DNA of 64,000 nt. Origin: Limnoperna fortunei. Lineage: Eukaryota; Mollusca; Bivalvia; Mytilida; Modiolidae. Of the stretch, positions 45,571 to 57,982 are shown in pieces. Made by a program: the position numbers and the translations under genes. Numbering within the stretch: position 1 is the stretch's first letter; the number at the start of each line of letters is the position of its first letter. The stretch is taken from NCBI GenBank assembly GCA_944474755.1, contig OX104125.1, positions 46,015,599-46,079,598 on the forward strand, in the 5' to 3' direction. The notes under the pieces were generated by a model, which did not search any database, had not been told where the DNA came from, and saw only the letters and a list, made by a program, of their open reading frames with translations.

Positions 45571-47618
45571 TAATACACACCTTTACGTATAGCGAGCGTT
45601 TGACTCCGAACGTTCGCACGTAAAATTTAAAAAAAAACCATTATGGTGTTTCCTAAATATCAGGATGAGAGATCACATTTTCGACCATAATAATTGTCCC
45701 CTGCTATTTCCTGTGTCAAAGACTTACATTATCAGTAGTCTTTTGAATTAAGTGCCAATTGATTTACATGTAATTTTTGTCTGATTATCATCCTATTAAT
45801 AGCTGATATATTGCTTCCGGGTTTCAACGCTACAAAGTTGTCATTCATGATCTTAAATACTATCTGGGTCTTGCCTTTAAGACGTGTCTCATATTGTTAG
45901 GGATTATAAGTACAACATATGCCTTGATACAGCTTACACGTGCTTGATGTTTCTCAATCAATATATTGACATCCCCACGTGACAGCCCCACGTGACCGAA
46001 ACAGAAGATAATACAGTTCTATCGTTAAAAAATAAACCATTAATAACAAATAAAAGTGGGTGGAGTTGTGAATGGAGATTCAGGCTCGGATATAGGATTT
46101 TGTGTTATATGGTAGACTTTGGGTTTTTTTAATGCAAATTCGGCTTATCGTTTTATAATTTTTGGTTAGCAAAGGGATTGCTAACGAAATCATCGAACAG
46201 ATACTCCAATAAAACAAAAACGTATCAATTCTTATCACCGAGAAATTAACTCGAACTCATGACGAGAACGCATTTTACCTTGAACTATCGATCTGTTCCT
46301 CAGTTTTATTCACTGTTTGGGATCCAAAGTTGACTTGGCGACCGGCTTCTTCCAACCATCTCTGTCCGATAGCATAACATGAACAAAAACAAAGCGTAAC
46401 AAATTGCGAAAACGAAAGAAGAGACCTGTAAATAGCCCGGAGCAAAGCATAAGATTATACACAATGTAATTAAAGTGAAACGTTGCTTGGTAAGTATACA
46501 TTGCTATTGTTCGGAACGATTTTTCCACATATAGTGATCTTTATATTTCCAAAAGACTCGAAATTAAATATCATATCCAAAATATAAAAACCTAAATAAA
46601 TGAATTCTTATACAAATATTACATTGATGCACTAAACAAGAACTTGCGGATCATTAGGACGTGACGACTTCTTGACAGCGAGATAAATGGGATACATCTC
46701 ACCCTAGTAGAGTGAGATGGAACAAGAAAACTTTTGATGCAAAGCATCAGTTCGCCGCCGATGTATTTTGCATTCTGCACGATTTTGTCAAAAAGATTTG
46801 ATAATAATTTTACGGGACGCATTGTAAAGCACGTTTATATCTATGTTGTTTTTTTTAACATGAAAGCTTGCGTAGCAGGCATCTCAGATTTTCAATCGAA
46901 CTAAAACACACACTTTCTATGGACTATCTAATGAATATTCGCTTAGAATGCATTGAAATTTCAAAAAGAAGGCATTTGAACTTTTTCCCTATAAAGTTCT
47001 ATTTAAAGCTAAGTCGTGAGGTTGTGGCTAGTTTGAATTGCTGATTTATAAATTTGCGCACATGTAATCTTTTGTCATATATTGAATCATAAATATACTT
47101 AAATTAAAACTAATATTCACGTGGTTCAATTAAATTACATAACACTTATTTATTGAATGTTACAAATGTCAGCGTTCTCCGGAATTGGATACACAAAATA
47201 GCCTTTTATTCTGGTTTCCGATTTTCAAAGCTACGCTCGTCGATAGAGCTATCACCGAAAAACAAAGTACCAGGATAAAATGGGTCTCCCTGCATTATTA
47301 ACTTCCGTATATAGAATACCAACAAAACTTATTATTACATGAAACTTTGATATCACCCAAGCATTTTGCAGGCGATCCTAATATATTATCTTGATTTTTC
47401 ACTCAAGTTAAATGATTGACATTCTTGTAGCAAAATTATGTTCATTTATGGTAACTAAGTGTACTTAGAAATATTTTCTCCTTTATCCATCGTTAGCAAC
47501 GAAAGTGAATACAAAGTGAAAATAATACCGCACATAAAGATCAAAGGAAAACACTGCAAAATAGCGAAAGATGAATATACGACTCATGATAAGATGTGTA
47601 TATAGACTGGTGATTACC
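45571..47618. other. Intergenic DNA, nothing recognised
   Basis: No gene or repeat was recognised. There is a small hairpin 'tctcaccctagtagagtgaga' near 46700. The ORFs are short and lack motifs. Confidence 0.35.
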
Positions 47619-47862
47619 TAATATCCTGACCACAATTACCCACGGGATCATATTTGGTCTCTCGGATATCTATTGTTTTTCAAAGAAGCGGACCTCGGTT
47701 ATGTTTTGCAAACATCGGAAATGCTATTTGAGTAACTAACTTTTTTGCTTAAAACTGTTAGCATTTACCCAGAGTAAAACAATATTATCTTAATCTTAAT
47801 TAGCTATACATTGATTGAATAAGCTGTATTTCTGGGTCGAAAAATAAAGTCGGATACCTCAA
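47619..47862. mobile_element. piggyBac-like TTAA MITE, copy 2 (diverged)
   Basis: Interior 'tcatatttggtctctcggat', 'aaacatcggaaatgc' and 'ctgtatttctgggtcg' match the other two copies. The flanking tetranucleotides have decayed to TAAT and TCAA, and the terminal repeats to 'atcctgacca' and 'gtcggatacc'. This is the oldest copy of the three. Confidence 0.8.
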
Positions 47863-48199
47863 TGAAATATATTTACATTACGTATTTCCTGCATCAATAT
47901 CCTTGATTTCAAAACGTCCACAGTAAACAAACAATGCGGATTATTTAAAATATGATCAAAAATACATTGTGCACGATTTAAATTAGGATCCCGGCATTTT
48001 GTTAAATGAAATAAAATGTAAATCTAAGAATTTAATGCATTCTTTGGAAGTTTCACTGACGTATAAAAGCGATGACCGAAGCACAGCTTACACACGTCAA
48101 TGAAATTAAAAAAATACGTTCAATTCTTAAAGAGTGCAGACATATATTTTCGAAAACATGTTACAATGGACAAAATAGACCATTTTTGTATACAATTTG

Positions 48200-48380
48200 T
48201 TATTTTTGTTTTTTTTTAAGAGTGTGTGGCACTTTGAGCAATTTTCAGTCATGTTATGTTGTCCGGTTTTTATTAGATGAAGAAGCCGAAGTGATTGTGT
48301 AATATCGCCGATAATTGGCAGTACAACTCCGGTCTATGTCGATTGAGGTTGGAGACAAACATATCCCTTCTGCTAGACTC
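48200..48380 (-). mobile_element. Degenerate SINE
   Basis: 'gcaattttcagtcatgttat', 'ccggtttttattagatgaag' and 'aagccgaagtg' follow the reversed SINE order. The tRNA-like head is lost. Confidence 0.65.
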
Positions 48381-48982
48381 CTTATATAAGTAATACTTTA
48401 AATATATGAACAGTATAAACTGTTGAGAAATTTGAAATATTCCCTATAATATTAAAAAAAAATAATGAACAATTTAAATGGTAAAAACGGCTATCTTGTC
48501 TTGGAACTATATGAATGCAGGAACCTATATATCATTAGTTATACTAGTCCCAGATGAATGTTTACGTAGTAAGAATATGTCTAGTTAAGTTATGTTGTAT
48601 AATTCGGGCTTCTCCATTTGAATAAGCCAATCAGATGTCAGTTTACAAAGCAAATTAGAAAAGTTAAATCCTTGTAATCTTTCATCTTATAATACGAATA
48701 CTTCATTACCGTAAGCATGCGCGTTACAGAACACATATATTCAATTATAATTGTCTGGGGCACGTGTAAACAATTACACAATAAATCACAGTAATTAGTT
48801 AACTAGCCCGGATGTCTGTCCTCTGATAATCTTACAAAACAACAATATTCGTGTTACATAATATATAATTTGATAACAATATCTTATACAAGTTTTTGTG
48901 GCGGCATATGTATTTGTTCCTTTAACAATAAAAGGAAATGTAAATAATTAACTCGACAATTGTAGTAATTGGATCAATCTTC
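48381..48982. other. Intergenic DNA, nothing recognised
   Basis: No gene or repeat recognised. Confidence 0.3.
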
Positions 48983-49290
48983 ACGCAAAGGATTCTGGAT
49001 ATCCTACGTCCACCTCAATCACCTTTGCCATACCATTGGTTGCCATTGTGAGAGATATCTCTCATGGCGGTTAAGCTTCGCGTACAAACGCAGTAATTGC
49101 AATGTAAAACTGTATCAAAGGTGTATAAACAGACTATATAAAAATAAAAAAGATCTCGTGTTTTATTTTACAAACATCATTCTCTGTTTACAAACGTTAC
49201 AAGCAGACGATAAATGTAGTCCTGCAGTAAATGGAGAATGGCGTGTGGCAGAGGTTAAATCTGGAAACCAGTTATGTTCTCTGTGCCGCA
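48983..49290 (+). repeat. Dispersed repeat (family R4), copy 2
   Basis: Same order of phrases as 31836-32130. The 109-codon + strand ORF that overlaps it is interrupted in the other copy and is not treated as a gene. Confidence 0.8.
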
Positions 49291-51282
49291 GTGTGTAATT
49301 GGATATCTTTCTCCATAACAGATGGTGTAATTCTTTATCAGTGGTATACTATATCTAATACGTGTCTATGATTATTAATGTTAATAGCTTAATTTGATAT
49401 GTGAGCTGAAAAATGATTGGCCAATTCAAATGGAGCAAACCTGTATACGATGTAACTTGTGTTCGTCTTGTGACTTATTTGACCTATTCATACGACGTTA
49501 AAATTCAAATAGTTGCATGACATCATCCGTGTTTTATTCGTAAAAATTATCAAGGTTATAGTAAAAATTTAACTATTACCAATATTTTAAATTTCCGTTA
49601 TACTCTATAATCTGGTTTGTGTTTTTTACAACATTCATTCGCGGTTTTTAAGCACAAACAGACACAAAGATACATTAACCATGTAACATCAAATAACATG
49701 CTCAGAAATCAGCTCCAGTTTCAAAACAATTTCTCAAATTTACATTTTTCTCAAATCCTTGAGTTTTTCATTACTCTAAAAATTTCTGGCAATCTGAAAA
49801 GTCAGTGTTTGATTTGATGACAACTTGAAATGTTTTATTTAACAGGGCCCTGAAATATTACATGTACTTAATACTATTATCAGTAAGTGATTAAGTACGT
49901 AAGTAATAAGTATGCGAGTACAACTAATTGAATTCAGTACAATTATATAACAGTAGCACACAAGCTTTACGGACCTTTTGGTCTTATACTATTAGATAGG
50001 CAAAAATGTACTAAAAGTGTATATCGTGTATGAGGTCATAGACACTGCCTACCTGAGTAATGAATATATCCTACCGACTGTCCTTAAACATAGGAATATA
50101 AGCAAATCATTTTATTAATGTGTTTCGATAGCGTCAAGAACGCTAACTCTTACCTTAATGACAGTGGGTCACTGTGACGTCAATCGGCCGATCAAACTTA
50201 TAGGTAGGATATACACACATGCGTTCAGCGTGTCAAAGCAGGTAAAGTTAAAATAAGCTATAAGCCCAAGAGCAGATATAAAACAACATTGCCGAATATA
50301 TAAAATTAATACGTATGATAAGAAGAAATTCAACACAAAAAAGTTGTACAATTTCTCTTCAACAATAGACAAAAATCGACGTTGTAAATTAGTTGTAACA
50401 CAAAGGTGAACAATGAGACTTTTTACCACCCTTAAAAATTAAATAAGTGTTTTTCGAGGTTTGTGCTTTCTAAATTATTCCTTTGGCGACTACATTTGCT
50501 ATGTTTTATGTTTGTTGCGGATTAACGCAGCGGAAGGATATTTATGTTTACCAGACGGCTTTTTATTATCTTTTACGAACCTGAGTTATCGATTAGCTTT
50601 ACTTTCTTTTGGTTTACAGAACTACATTCGAATGCAATAATTCTTAGTGAAATTTAAAAATATTCATATGGCATGTGCCAGTAGAAGGGAATATGACTAT
50701 TATGTAACGCATGCGCTGATCGCTGTGTACTCTAAGGCGGATAACTGTATTTAAATGGCGTATCAATTTATATTAGAAGCCATATACGACTACAATAGTA
50801 TAGCTTCCTATTGGAATTTTAGTTCATCTGCTTACAATCTTGAAGTCTCAATAATCTATTACATGAACTATACTTTATTAGACTTATTCTATTAAACTTT
50901 TATATGTTTAATTGCACATAAGTTTATTTCGGTTCGATGCAATTCATATTGAATGGAGTTTGGATTTTTTGTATGCATATATCGTTGTTGCATTGTATTG
51001 ACAGCTCAATTACTTCTGATCCAAGACAATTACTTTAAGAACAATCTCTGATATTAAATAATGTTGGTGTACTTTGAAAACTACGAAAAACGACAGATAT
51101 GTTACTTCGTTGCAAAGATCAAGCTAGATAACTAATGGATGAAACAGACAGCGTATAGTTACGGAGTATTGAACGGAGCGGACATGGCCTTTGCTCCGGA
51201 CATTGTCTAGACCACCCATTGATGTTACCAGCCAAATCTTACAATTGATTGATTGCTAAAAGCTGCGCGACTACAATCGAAG
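49291..51282. other. Intergenic DNA, nothing recognised
   Basis: AT-rich. A minus-strand 86-codon ORF (50169-50429) is hydrophobic but has no recognisable family or splice context. Confidence 0.35.
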
Positions 51283-51425
51283 CTATATTCAGGACGAAAT
51301 CATGTTAACAAACACGAAATCTATGGGAAAATTACATGGACCAACAGTAACAACATGTTGACTACCAATGATAAAAGTTTGGTAGGAAGGGACGGAAAAC
51401 TTGCATTATTTGGTGGCTACAACAA
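51283..51425 (+). repeat. Dispersed repeat fragment (family R2)
   Basis: 'tattcaggacgaaatcatg', 'gttaacaaac', 'aacaacatgttgac' and 'ggtaggaagggacgg' parallel 7211-7340. Confidence 0.55.
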
Positions 51426-51477
51426 ACCTACCTGAAGCATGCAAGGAAAGAAAACACGTCACACACTATTATCTGCA

Positions 51478-51660
51478 GCCAGTGTCTCCCTATTATGAAC
51501 AAGAGAGCTGTATTCGCTACCCATTATTGCCAGGTTTCCTACCGATCGTCGGAGTTTTTCTCCAGGTTCTCCGGCTTCCTTCCCCAATAAAAACTGAACG
51601 CCAATATATAGTTGCAAAAAATTGCTGGAAATGGCGTGAAACACCATTCAAACAAACAAA
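51478..51660 (+). mobile_element. SINE, 5'-truncated
   Basis: Forward 3' domain: 'gccaggtttcctaccg', 'ctccggcttccttcccc', 'aataaaaactgaacgcc' and tail 'accattcaaacaaacaaaa'. The tRNA-like half is missing or unrecognisable. Confidence 0.85.
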
Positions 51661-52224
51661 AAATCTATTCGCTAACGGAACGTGCTGGGCAGCATATAGT
51701 GTCGAGTAATTACAAGCCTTTCACTATTATCCCTGTGAAGTCGATGACTTCATGCAAATTACTATATAAATACAATAAGCCGTCTAAAGAAAACTGTGGT
51801 TTTATATTATGATGTTTCCATGATAATATTGATCAACGATAAAAACTACATTTATGTAGGATTTTGCAAATAAATGTCTTAATTTGACCGTACTGAACAT
51901 TTCTGTCAAAAAAAATAGCTATACGTCAACCGACTTATCAACACAACGGAAAGTCAAGGACACGTACCCATCCAGCTTTAGACAAATACTCTGAATTCCT
52001 TTTTATTTCTGGGGTACCAATTTTCGTGGTTTTCTTGGGTAGGCTGATCCACGAATTTAAGAATCCAACGAAATATTAACTCTTTTGTATTGTTATTATG
52101 GATGTGAGCTACATTTAACAATGTGGACCGATGCTCTACCGGGTATGTCATTGAAGTGTATTTTTAATAGGTTGCAAGCTATGGGAACAGCCAATCCTTG
52201 ATTAATCTACCAGATAACTATCCA
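51661..52224. other. Intergenic DNA with possible small foldback
   Basis: 'ttttcgtgg' and 'ccacgaattta' at about 52020-52065 form an imperfect hairpin like those of short bivalve MITEs. No boundaries were found. Confidence 0.3.
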
Positions 52225-52320
52225 GCACAAAACAAAAAAACTAAAACCACATAAAATGTGAGTAACCCGAACCTAATAAGACTTTACGTGCTAGACGTTC
52301 AGTCTAGACGATCTATGAAG
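52225..52320 (+). repeat. Dispersed repeat fragment (family R1)
   Basis: 'gtgagtaacccgaacctaat' and flanking A/C-rich sequence match 39225 and 41325. Confidence 0.55.
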
Positions 52321-52439
52321 TTCGTGTAGAGTTTATAAGGACGACAAGGAGTAGGGCGTACGCTATGGAATAACTCAAAAGTTGGTTGATTATATCATAG
52401 CTAAGCCCCGCCTACTTCAAACATATTTTATTTGCTCAA

Positions 52440-53720
52440 ATATGCAAACGGGATAAGACCCAAGTTAAACAAACTTATGAAGTCTTCTCCAAATATACAG
52501 TATGTTACAATAGAACGTTCATGGAGCATGCATACAATTTAATACAAATTATAGTATATAATATGTGTAAGATAAGATATATACAAGGAGAGAAGGTATA
52601 AGGAAAAAAAATATATTGCAGAAAAATGTTAAAATATTAGAAAAATTAAAGAATAATGATGATGTGATGATTTTTGTGATTCAAAAACCCTGTGTTCAAT
52701 GCATTAAACAATACAGAATCTTTCTGACCCTTTGGTCGACTCGTACATGTCTGTTCTGTTCAGTGGACAATAACGAGTTTGCCAAATGTTAAATGTTCTA
52801 GATTTATACTGGACATTAATTTGGCAGCCAGCCAAGGTTATTAAATAATTTTTTTTTTAAAGTTAGTATTAGAACATGCAAAGAAATAATGATACGAATC
52901 TTCACGGTCATATCCACACCGACAGGATGGATAAAAAATAATATTAACTCTGTAAAGATCAAAGTTTAAAAATGAAGCTAAGCAACTTTTTGGGGTTAGG
53001 ACAATACTGAATTTGCGCTGTCCATAATTCACAATGCTTCGGAACTTTCCAATATGGGTTCGGGGTTTTTAGTTCGGATTCGACATATCTAAGCTGTTCC
53101 ACTGTTTGCTAGTTGATGGTACGAAGGATTCGTTAGTCACGGACAGTCTACAATAGGGAGTCACAATGTTATTACCGTTACGCAAGGGATACACCGAAGT
53201 GCTTTGTATAATTAGTGGTATCACATTACAAAGATATGCTGGTGCAGAACTATGTTGTATATGATAAAACATTTATAGATTCCCACGTTTTCTACGCTCA
53301 GCCAACGGCTCCCATCCCGTTTCAGTATAAATATTAATTAATTTTAAATTGGTAAAATTTGGTAGGCCTGTGCCGATTCGAGCAGCCTCTAGCTGCAGTT
53401 GCTCAAGTTTATTGCAGTAACTTACATCAACGTTATTCCAAACTTCATAGGCACTCAAAACGTGGTATTATGAAGACTAAATAAAATTTTTCTAGATTTT
53501 TTTCTGAGGTTAAAGTTTCCTACGTTCAGGAAACACAAGAAACACAACATACAATAATACAATATGTATGTTCCACTTAGCATCACTGCTAAAAGTGACT
53601 CCTAGATGTTTATGAAATTTAGTAACTGGGATATCTGTTTTATCTTGTGTAAACTTTATATCTGGTGTTATTATATAGGTAGAGATGAAATATCGAATTT
53701 TCCGAGTGACAGAAATCACG
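52440..53720 (-). pseudogene. LINE reverse transcriptase C-terminal region, broken
   Basis: Successive minus-strand frames read, from high to low coordinates, HKHLGVTFSSDAKWNIH (RT thumb signature; 53510-53719), AYEVWNNVDVSYCNKLEQLQ and GWEPLAERRK (53273-53458), AYLCNVIPL...SFVPSTSKQWNSLD (53069-53272), and CRCGYDREDSYHYFFAC (52841-53032). These are the thumb and C-terminal regions of a non-LTR retrotransposon, here split by several frameshifts. The element is 5'-truncated near 53720, where foldback-type sequence begins. The 52440-52840 stretch is probably its 3' UTR, but its end is not certain. It differs from the LINE at 23.8 kb. Confidence 0.85.
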
Positions 53721-53880
53721 GTAAATCACATGTGAAAATTATCGTTTATTTTCACTCTCGGGTTTTTTCCCGCCAAAACGTCACAATGGTTTTGTACCAT
53801 AAAGATATTCACCCGCCGTTCATAAAATTTAGGATTAGGCATTAAAATTTAACGAAAACAACTTTGATCTATTTAATAAA

Positions 53881-54052
53881 TAGGATAATCAATTGGGCAT
53901 CGTGAATATCCAAAATATGATCACTCGTGCCGCATAAAGCATCTGATTAAACTCGTGCGCGGAACAAGTTCCGCGCACTGGTTTAATCAGATGCGTTATG
54001 CGGCACTCGTGATCATATTTTGGATATTCACTCCGCCCAATTAATTATCCTA
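53881..54052. repeat. 172-bp foldback palindrome
   Basis: Left arm 'taggataatcaattgggc' (53881) mirrors the right arm ending 'ttaattatccta' (54052). Arms share 'aaaatatgatcactcgtgcc' and meet at the centre 'gcgcggaacaagttccgcgc'. The flank at 53705-53780 ('atcacatgtgaaaat') is related, in inverse orientation, to 30738-30790. Confidence 0.92.
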
Positions 54053-54249
54053 TAAGTAATATATTGGAGAATAATATAGTTTCTGTTTTGTCAGCTTAAA
54101 CGACATTAACCATTTTCGTGACCAATCGTTCAGCTCTAACCAATCGTTTAGCTCTGACCAATCGTTCAGCTCTCAATTGTATTTGAATGGGGATTTTTGT
54201 CAGGCGATTTGAAACCGTGGTTTAACAAGAAACGTCTTATGTTTAAGAA

Positions 54250-54352
54250 TGATTTTAAACTACTCAAGCTTACTCCCCTTAACAAAAACTGGTCGCAATG
54301 ATATAGCTGAAAAATAGCTGAAAGTGGCGTTAAACAACAAACAAACAAACAA
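54250..54352 (+). mobile_element. SINE 3' fragment
   Basis: Forward end of the 3' domain: 'aaaaactggtcgcaatgata', 'tagctgaaagtggcgttaaa' and tail (CAAA)n. Confidence 0.8.
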
Positions 54353-54499
54353 TAAACTACACACAGATAAAGTGTTATTAATTCATACAAATATCAAAGG
54401 AAAAAAGCATATTAGTTTTAGAAGCAAAATGCATCCGTCACTAAACAACGTTAAACGAGAAAAATAACAGAAAACTCAATATGATGTTAAAACTAGGGG

Positions 54500-54680
54500 T
54501 CACTGCGGGCAGGGTGTACTCGACTCCAATCTTAATTGACAAGGATTGCCAGTTTTCCTACCGCAGGTCGGGGGTTTTCTCCGGGTACTCCGGCTTCCTC
54601 CCCCAATAAAAACTGGACGTCATGATATAGCTGAAAAATTGCTGAAAATGGTGTTAAACATTATTCAAACAAACAATAAA
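54500..54680 (+). mobile_element. SINE, 5'-truncated, well preserved
   Basis: Begins inside the unit at 'actgcgggcagggtgtac' and continues through 'ccgcaggtcgggggttttct', 'ctccggcttcctcccccaat' and 'tagctgaaaaattgctg' to the tail 'caaacaaacaataaaac'. It is one of the least diverged 3' domains in the window. Confidence 0.92.
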
Positions 54681-55151
54681 ACTAGGGGTAAAATTAAGTA
54701 TTCCGGAAAGGTAAAAAGCGCCATCTATTGTACGTGGCAAACAACAAGTTATTATTAAATCCCGCTGATTCTATATATTCATTGTGGAAATTATAGTACT
54801 ACTGGATTCTGTAAAACGCTCAGAAAAAAAGAAAGGAAAAAAATCGGTAATTTACTGCTTTATTCATTTATCAAGAATGACACCAATTTTCCCCGTTTTA
54901 TTTCTAATTTATTATACACCTCTGTTAGCTTGTTTTATTTTTTCATCTTCTATTTTTTGTGGCCTCAGTCTCTTAATTTATTGTTTGCGTTCTTCCGAAA
55001 CCTCAATGTACAATTGGTCTAGGTAGTATACTAGCTGCTAACGCAACGGTTAATTTGGATTTCGAGTCCTTCTAATTAGTTTATCATTGATTAAGTTTTG
55101 TTTGTCTTACACACAGTACTCAAACTTCTCCCCGAATAGAAACTGGACCCC

Positions 55152-55730
55152 CTACATATCAGAAGCAGAACGTGCGATGATTCAACAAACCATGTTACGG
55201 CAGACGACTTTTTTAGAACATGAGATGTTACAATGATAATAGTTTTACAAGTGCAAATAGTTTGTTTGTTTGTTTGTTTGATGGTGTTTAACGCCACTTT
55301 CAGCAATTCTTCAGCTATATCATGTCGTCCAGTTTTTATTGGGGGAGGAAGCCGGAGTACCAGAAAACTCCCCCGACCTGCTGTAGGAAAACTGGCAATC
55401 CTTGTCAATTAAGATTGGAGTCGAGTACACCCTGCATGCAGTGATAATCGAACCCGCAATCTCAGTGTTGACAGACCACGTGATCAATAGTAGATGAACT
55501 ACCTTGACACTCGGCCACCGAGGCCCCTGGTGCAAATAGTAAAAACGTTACTGTAAAATGCTAAAATTAAAATAAAACACCTAAAGAATATTCTTTAATA
55601 TGCCTCCATTGTAATAAATCAAACTACATATCAGAAGCAGAACGTGAGAGGTTTCAACAATCGTTGTGACGGCAGACGGCTTTATCAGAACGTGAGATGT
55701 TACAATGACAATCGTTTTAAAAGTGCAAAT
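55152..55730. repeat. Direct duplication flanking a SINE
   Basis: 55152-55260 and 55622-55730 are related direct copies ('ctacatatcagaagcagaac', 'gcagacg.ctttt', 'gagatgttacaatga', 'agtgcaaat'). The SINE at 55261-55529 inserted at the end of the first copy. Confidence 0.8.
55261..55529 (-). mobile_element. Full-length SINE with target-site duplication
   Basis: Reversed copy with (GTTT)n tail side, central domain, B box ('aatcgaacccgcaatc') and head. The perfect 10-bp direct repeat 'gtgcaaatag' flanks it at 55251-55260 and 55530-55539. Confidence 0.94.
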
Positions 55731-57051
55731 GGTATAAACGTTCACTTCAATATATACGTGTTAGAAAATTAAATATTTTTATTCTAAATAATTCAAATTC
55801 CTCTCCATAATAACGATTGACAGTTTGAAGAAACAAGCAATTAGTTATTTGATTATTTTGGCGGACAAAATCATGGCTGTGCATACATATTAGAATAAGT
55901 GGAAATATAAGAATAAAGTTTTAATCAAATCCTTTTACTTTCATGCAATTATCGTTTTCTATTAAATTAAGTATCTAAAACCATTATGATCGATAAACTG
56001 TTCAATCTGTCGTTTTCACAGTTATATCGATTCGTCAGCTTCTAAGATTGACATTACATTTGCCGCCATTCCCAAAGGACAGTGGGACGATTTATGAATT
56101 TTTCAACATCGCCATCAAAGTTTAACTTTTGGTATATTGTTTGATTGTAGAAATGCCAACCAGACCCAATAAGATTAACAGAAACGTAATTATCATGTAA
56201 AAAGCTCTCTTTATTCCACACGCAAAACGGATAATGTCCGCGCACAAAAGCTTGTAGTCGGAGTCATAACTTATTTATTTACAAACGTATAAATATTGCG
56301 ACAACCTTATATCCAGAGGATTTCTGCAGTATAAAGGGTCAATACCCGATTTATTAACGTCTAAAAATGTTAAAAATTAGATTTTTAATTCTGTCAAATT
56401 TTTGTTTACAATCAGCGGATTAGTATATATTTATACTATTCATTTTTATATTTATGTACATGTATTACAATATTTTAATTTGTCGATGTTTATTGATTGA
56501 TACATTTTTGTGTATTGGTAAATTGGCTCCAGTAGCCACTTAGATTATTACAACTATATCGTCATTATTTTTTAAAAAGGACTTTTGGAATTGATTTGGA
56601 TTTGCAAGCGGTAAAATAAAAATTGGTGTTATTTGGCATTGGGCATGCTTTTATGGAAAGTTGAGGACATAAAAAGCGGAACATCGGGTGTCGCCGCGAC
56701 ACCATCTTTTTGTTACTTACCAAATTACCGCGGGAGTTGACATTGCTCAACGGTATTACTTTAGAACTCTCGATTTAATAAGCAGAAACGAGATTGCCAT
56801 AGATGTTATTGTGGGTGAAATTTTCTGATAAGGATATTTGGCAATGCTTTGATTTTTGATGAGGTTGAATACCAGCTTCAGCCTTCTGATCCAACGTAAA
56901 TATTTAATTATTTAATTATTCTTGTATGCAAATCAGTACATATTTGTATCATTAAATGCACGTGTAAAAGAAATAAGGATGAAAGGAAGGACAATGAAAC
57001 TGGATGTGGATGCACGCGATAAACTACAAAATAAGACAACAACAATTTCAG
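55731..57051. other. Intergenic DNA, nothing recognised
   Basis: AT-rich. The short ORFs have no recognisable features. Confidence 0.35.
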
Positions 57052-57334
57052 TTAAGGTATCCGGACCATAACTACCACGTGATCATATTTGGTGTCCCGG
57101 ATGTCTATTGTTTCCCAATAGAGCAGACCTCAGTAATGTTCGGCAAACATCGGAAATACCATTTGAGTAACACACTTGTTTTAGCTCAAAACTGTAAACA
57201 TTGACTGAAAGTAAAACATTTTTTTCAATTTGTATATATATCATTAATTAGCAATGCATTGATTTAATAAAGCTGTATTTCGTGGTAGAAAAATAAAATT
57301 AAACGGTGACTTCAATTATGGTCGGATACCTTAA
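57052..57334. mobile_element. piggyBac-like TTAA MITE, copy 3
   Basis: TTAA at 57052-57055 and 57331-57334 with inner ends 'ggtatccggacca' and 'gtcggatacc', as at 32399-32664. The two intact copies are collinear and share the 'cacgtgatcatatttggtgt' interior. Confidence 0.88.
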
Positions 57335-57497
57335 AGTAGTTTCAGACAAAAGCATATGATTAACAGTCTGAATCAAAACGTTTCCTGGCCCAAAGAAATC
57401 GATCTTATGAAAATAAGAACCAGCATAAACAATTTGACAACTGGATTTTTTAAAGCAATAACTTAAAAATATATCTGACACACGATAGCCATTATTA

Positions 57498-57554
57498 GCG
57501 AGCACAGCTCGCAGCGGGCAGCTATGCTGTCCGCGAAGAGCGGTGAGCTCTTCG
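57498..57554. other. Three consecutive GC-rich hairpins
   Basis: Stem 1: gcgag/ctcgc (57498-57512). Stem 2: gcgggcagc/gctgtccgc around 'tat' (57514-57534, one G:T wobble). Stem 3: cgaagagc/gctcttcg around 'ggtga' (57534-57554). They are spaced end to end in a GC-rich island inside AT-rich DNA. They could be a structured RNA, a protein-binding array or the terminus of a transposon; none of these is established. Confidence 0.7.
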
Positions 57555-57982
57555 GCAATTACGTGTCACGTGATGAAACTGAAATCACGTGATCAAAATA
57601 AGCTTAATGGCTGATTTTGATTTTTTTTTCGTACGGAAGTTGATATCGTCAAAAACTGTAACAAAGTGAATGAAGAAGGGCACTAAAATTAATTGTTAAG
57701 AATGACTTAAAAATAAAGTTGACATCGATAATGTCATACTATTTCTTTAAATCGATCTTTAAAAATAGACAAATTCATATAACATTTCATAAGACGCCAC
57801 CATTACATAGAAAGACGTCACGTGACCACTGGAATGTAGAGGCACATTTACGGTGTAAAGAAGTAACGTCAATTATGAAATGCACATTATATATAAATAA
57901 TAAAGGACTATATTGTCTGTGCTCGCATTTCGGCAATGCCTACTCCATATTAAAATTAATTACCAAAATCAAATAGTTTATT

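Noticed and set aside
48969..49298. 109-codon + strand ORF
   Set aside because: It lies in dispersed repeat R4, and the frame is broken in the other copy at 31836-32130.
54546..54758. ORFs within SINE copies (for example 54546-54758, 57981-58175, 58405-58602, 43071-43403)
   Set aside because: These similar peptides in different places come from the shared SINE sequence, not from a protein family.
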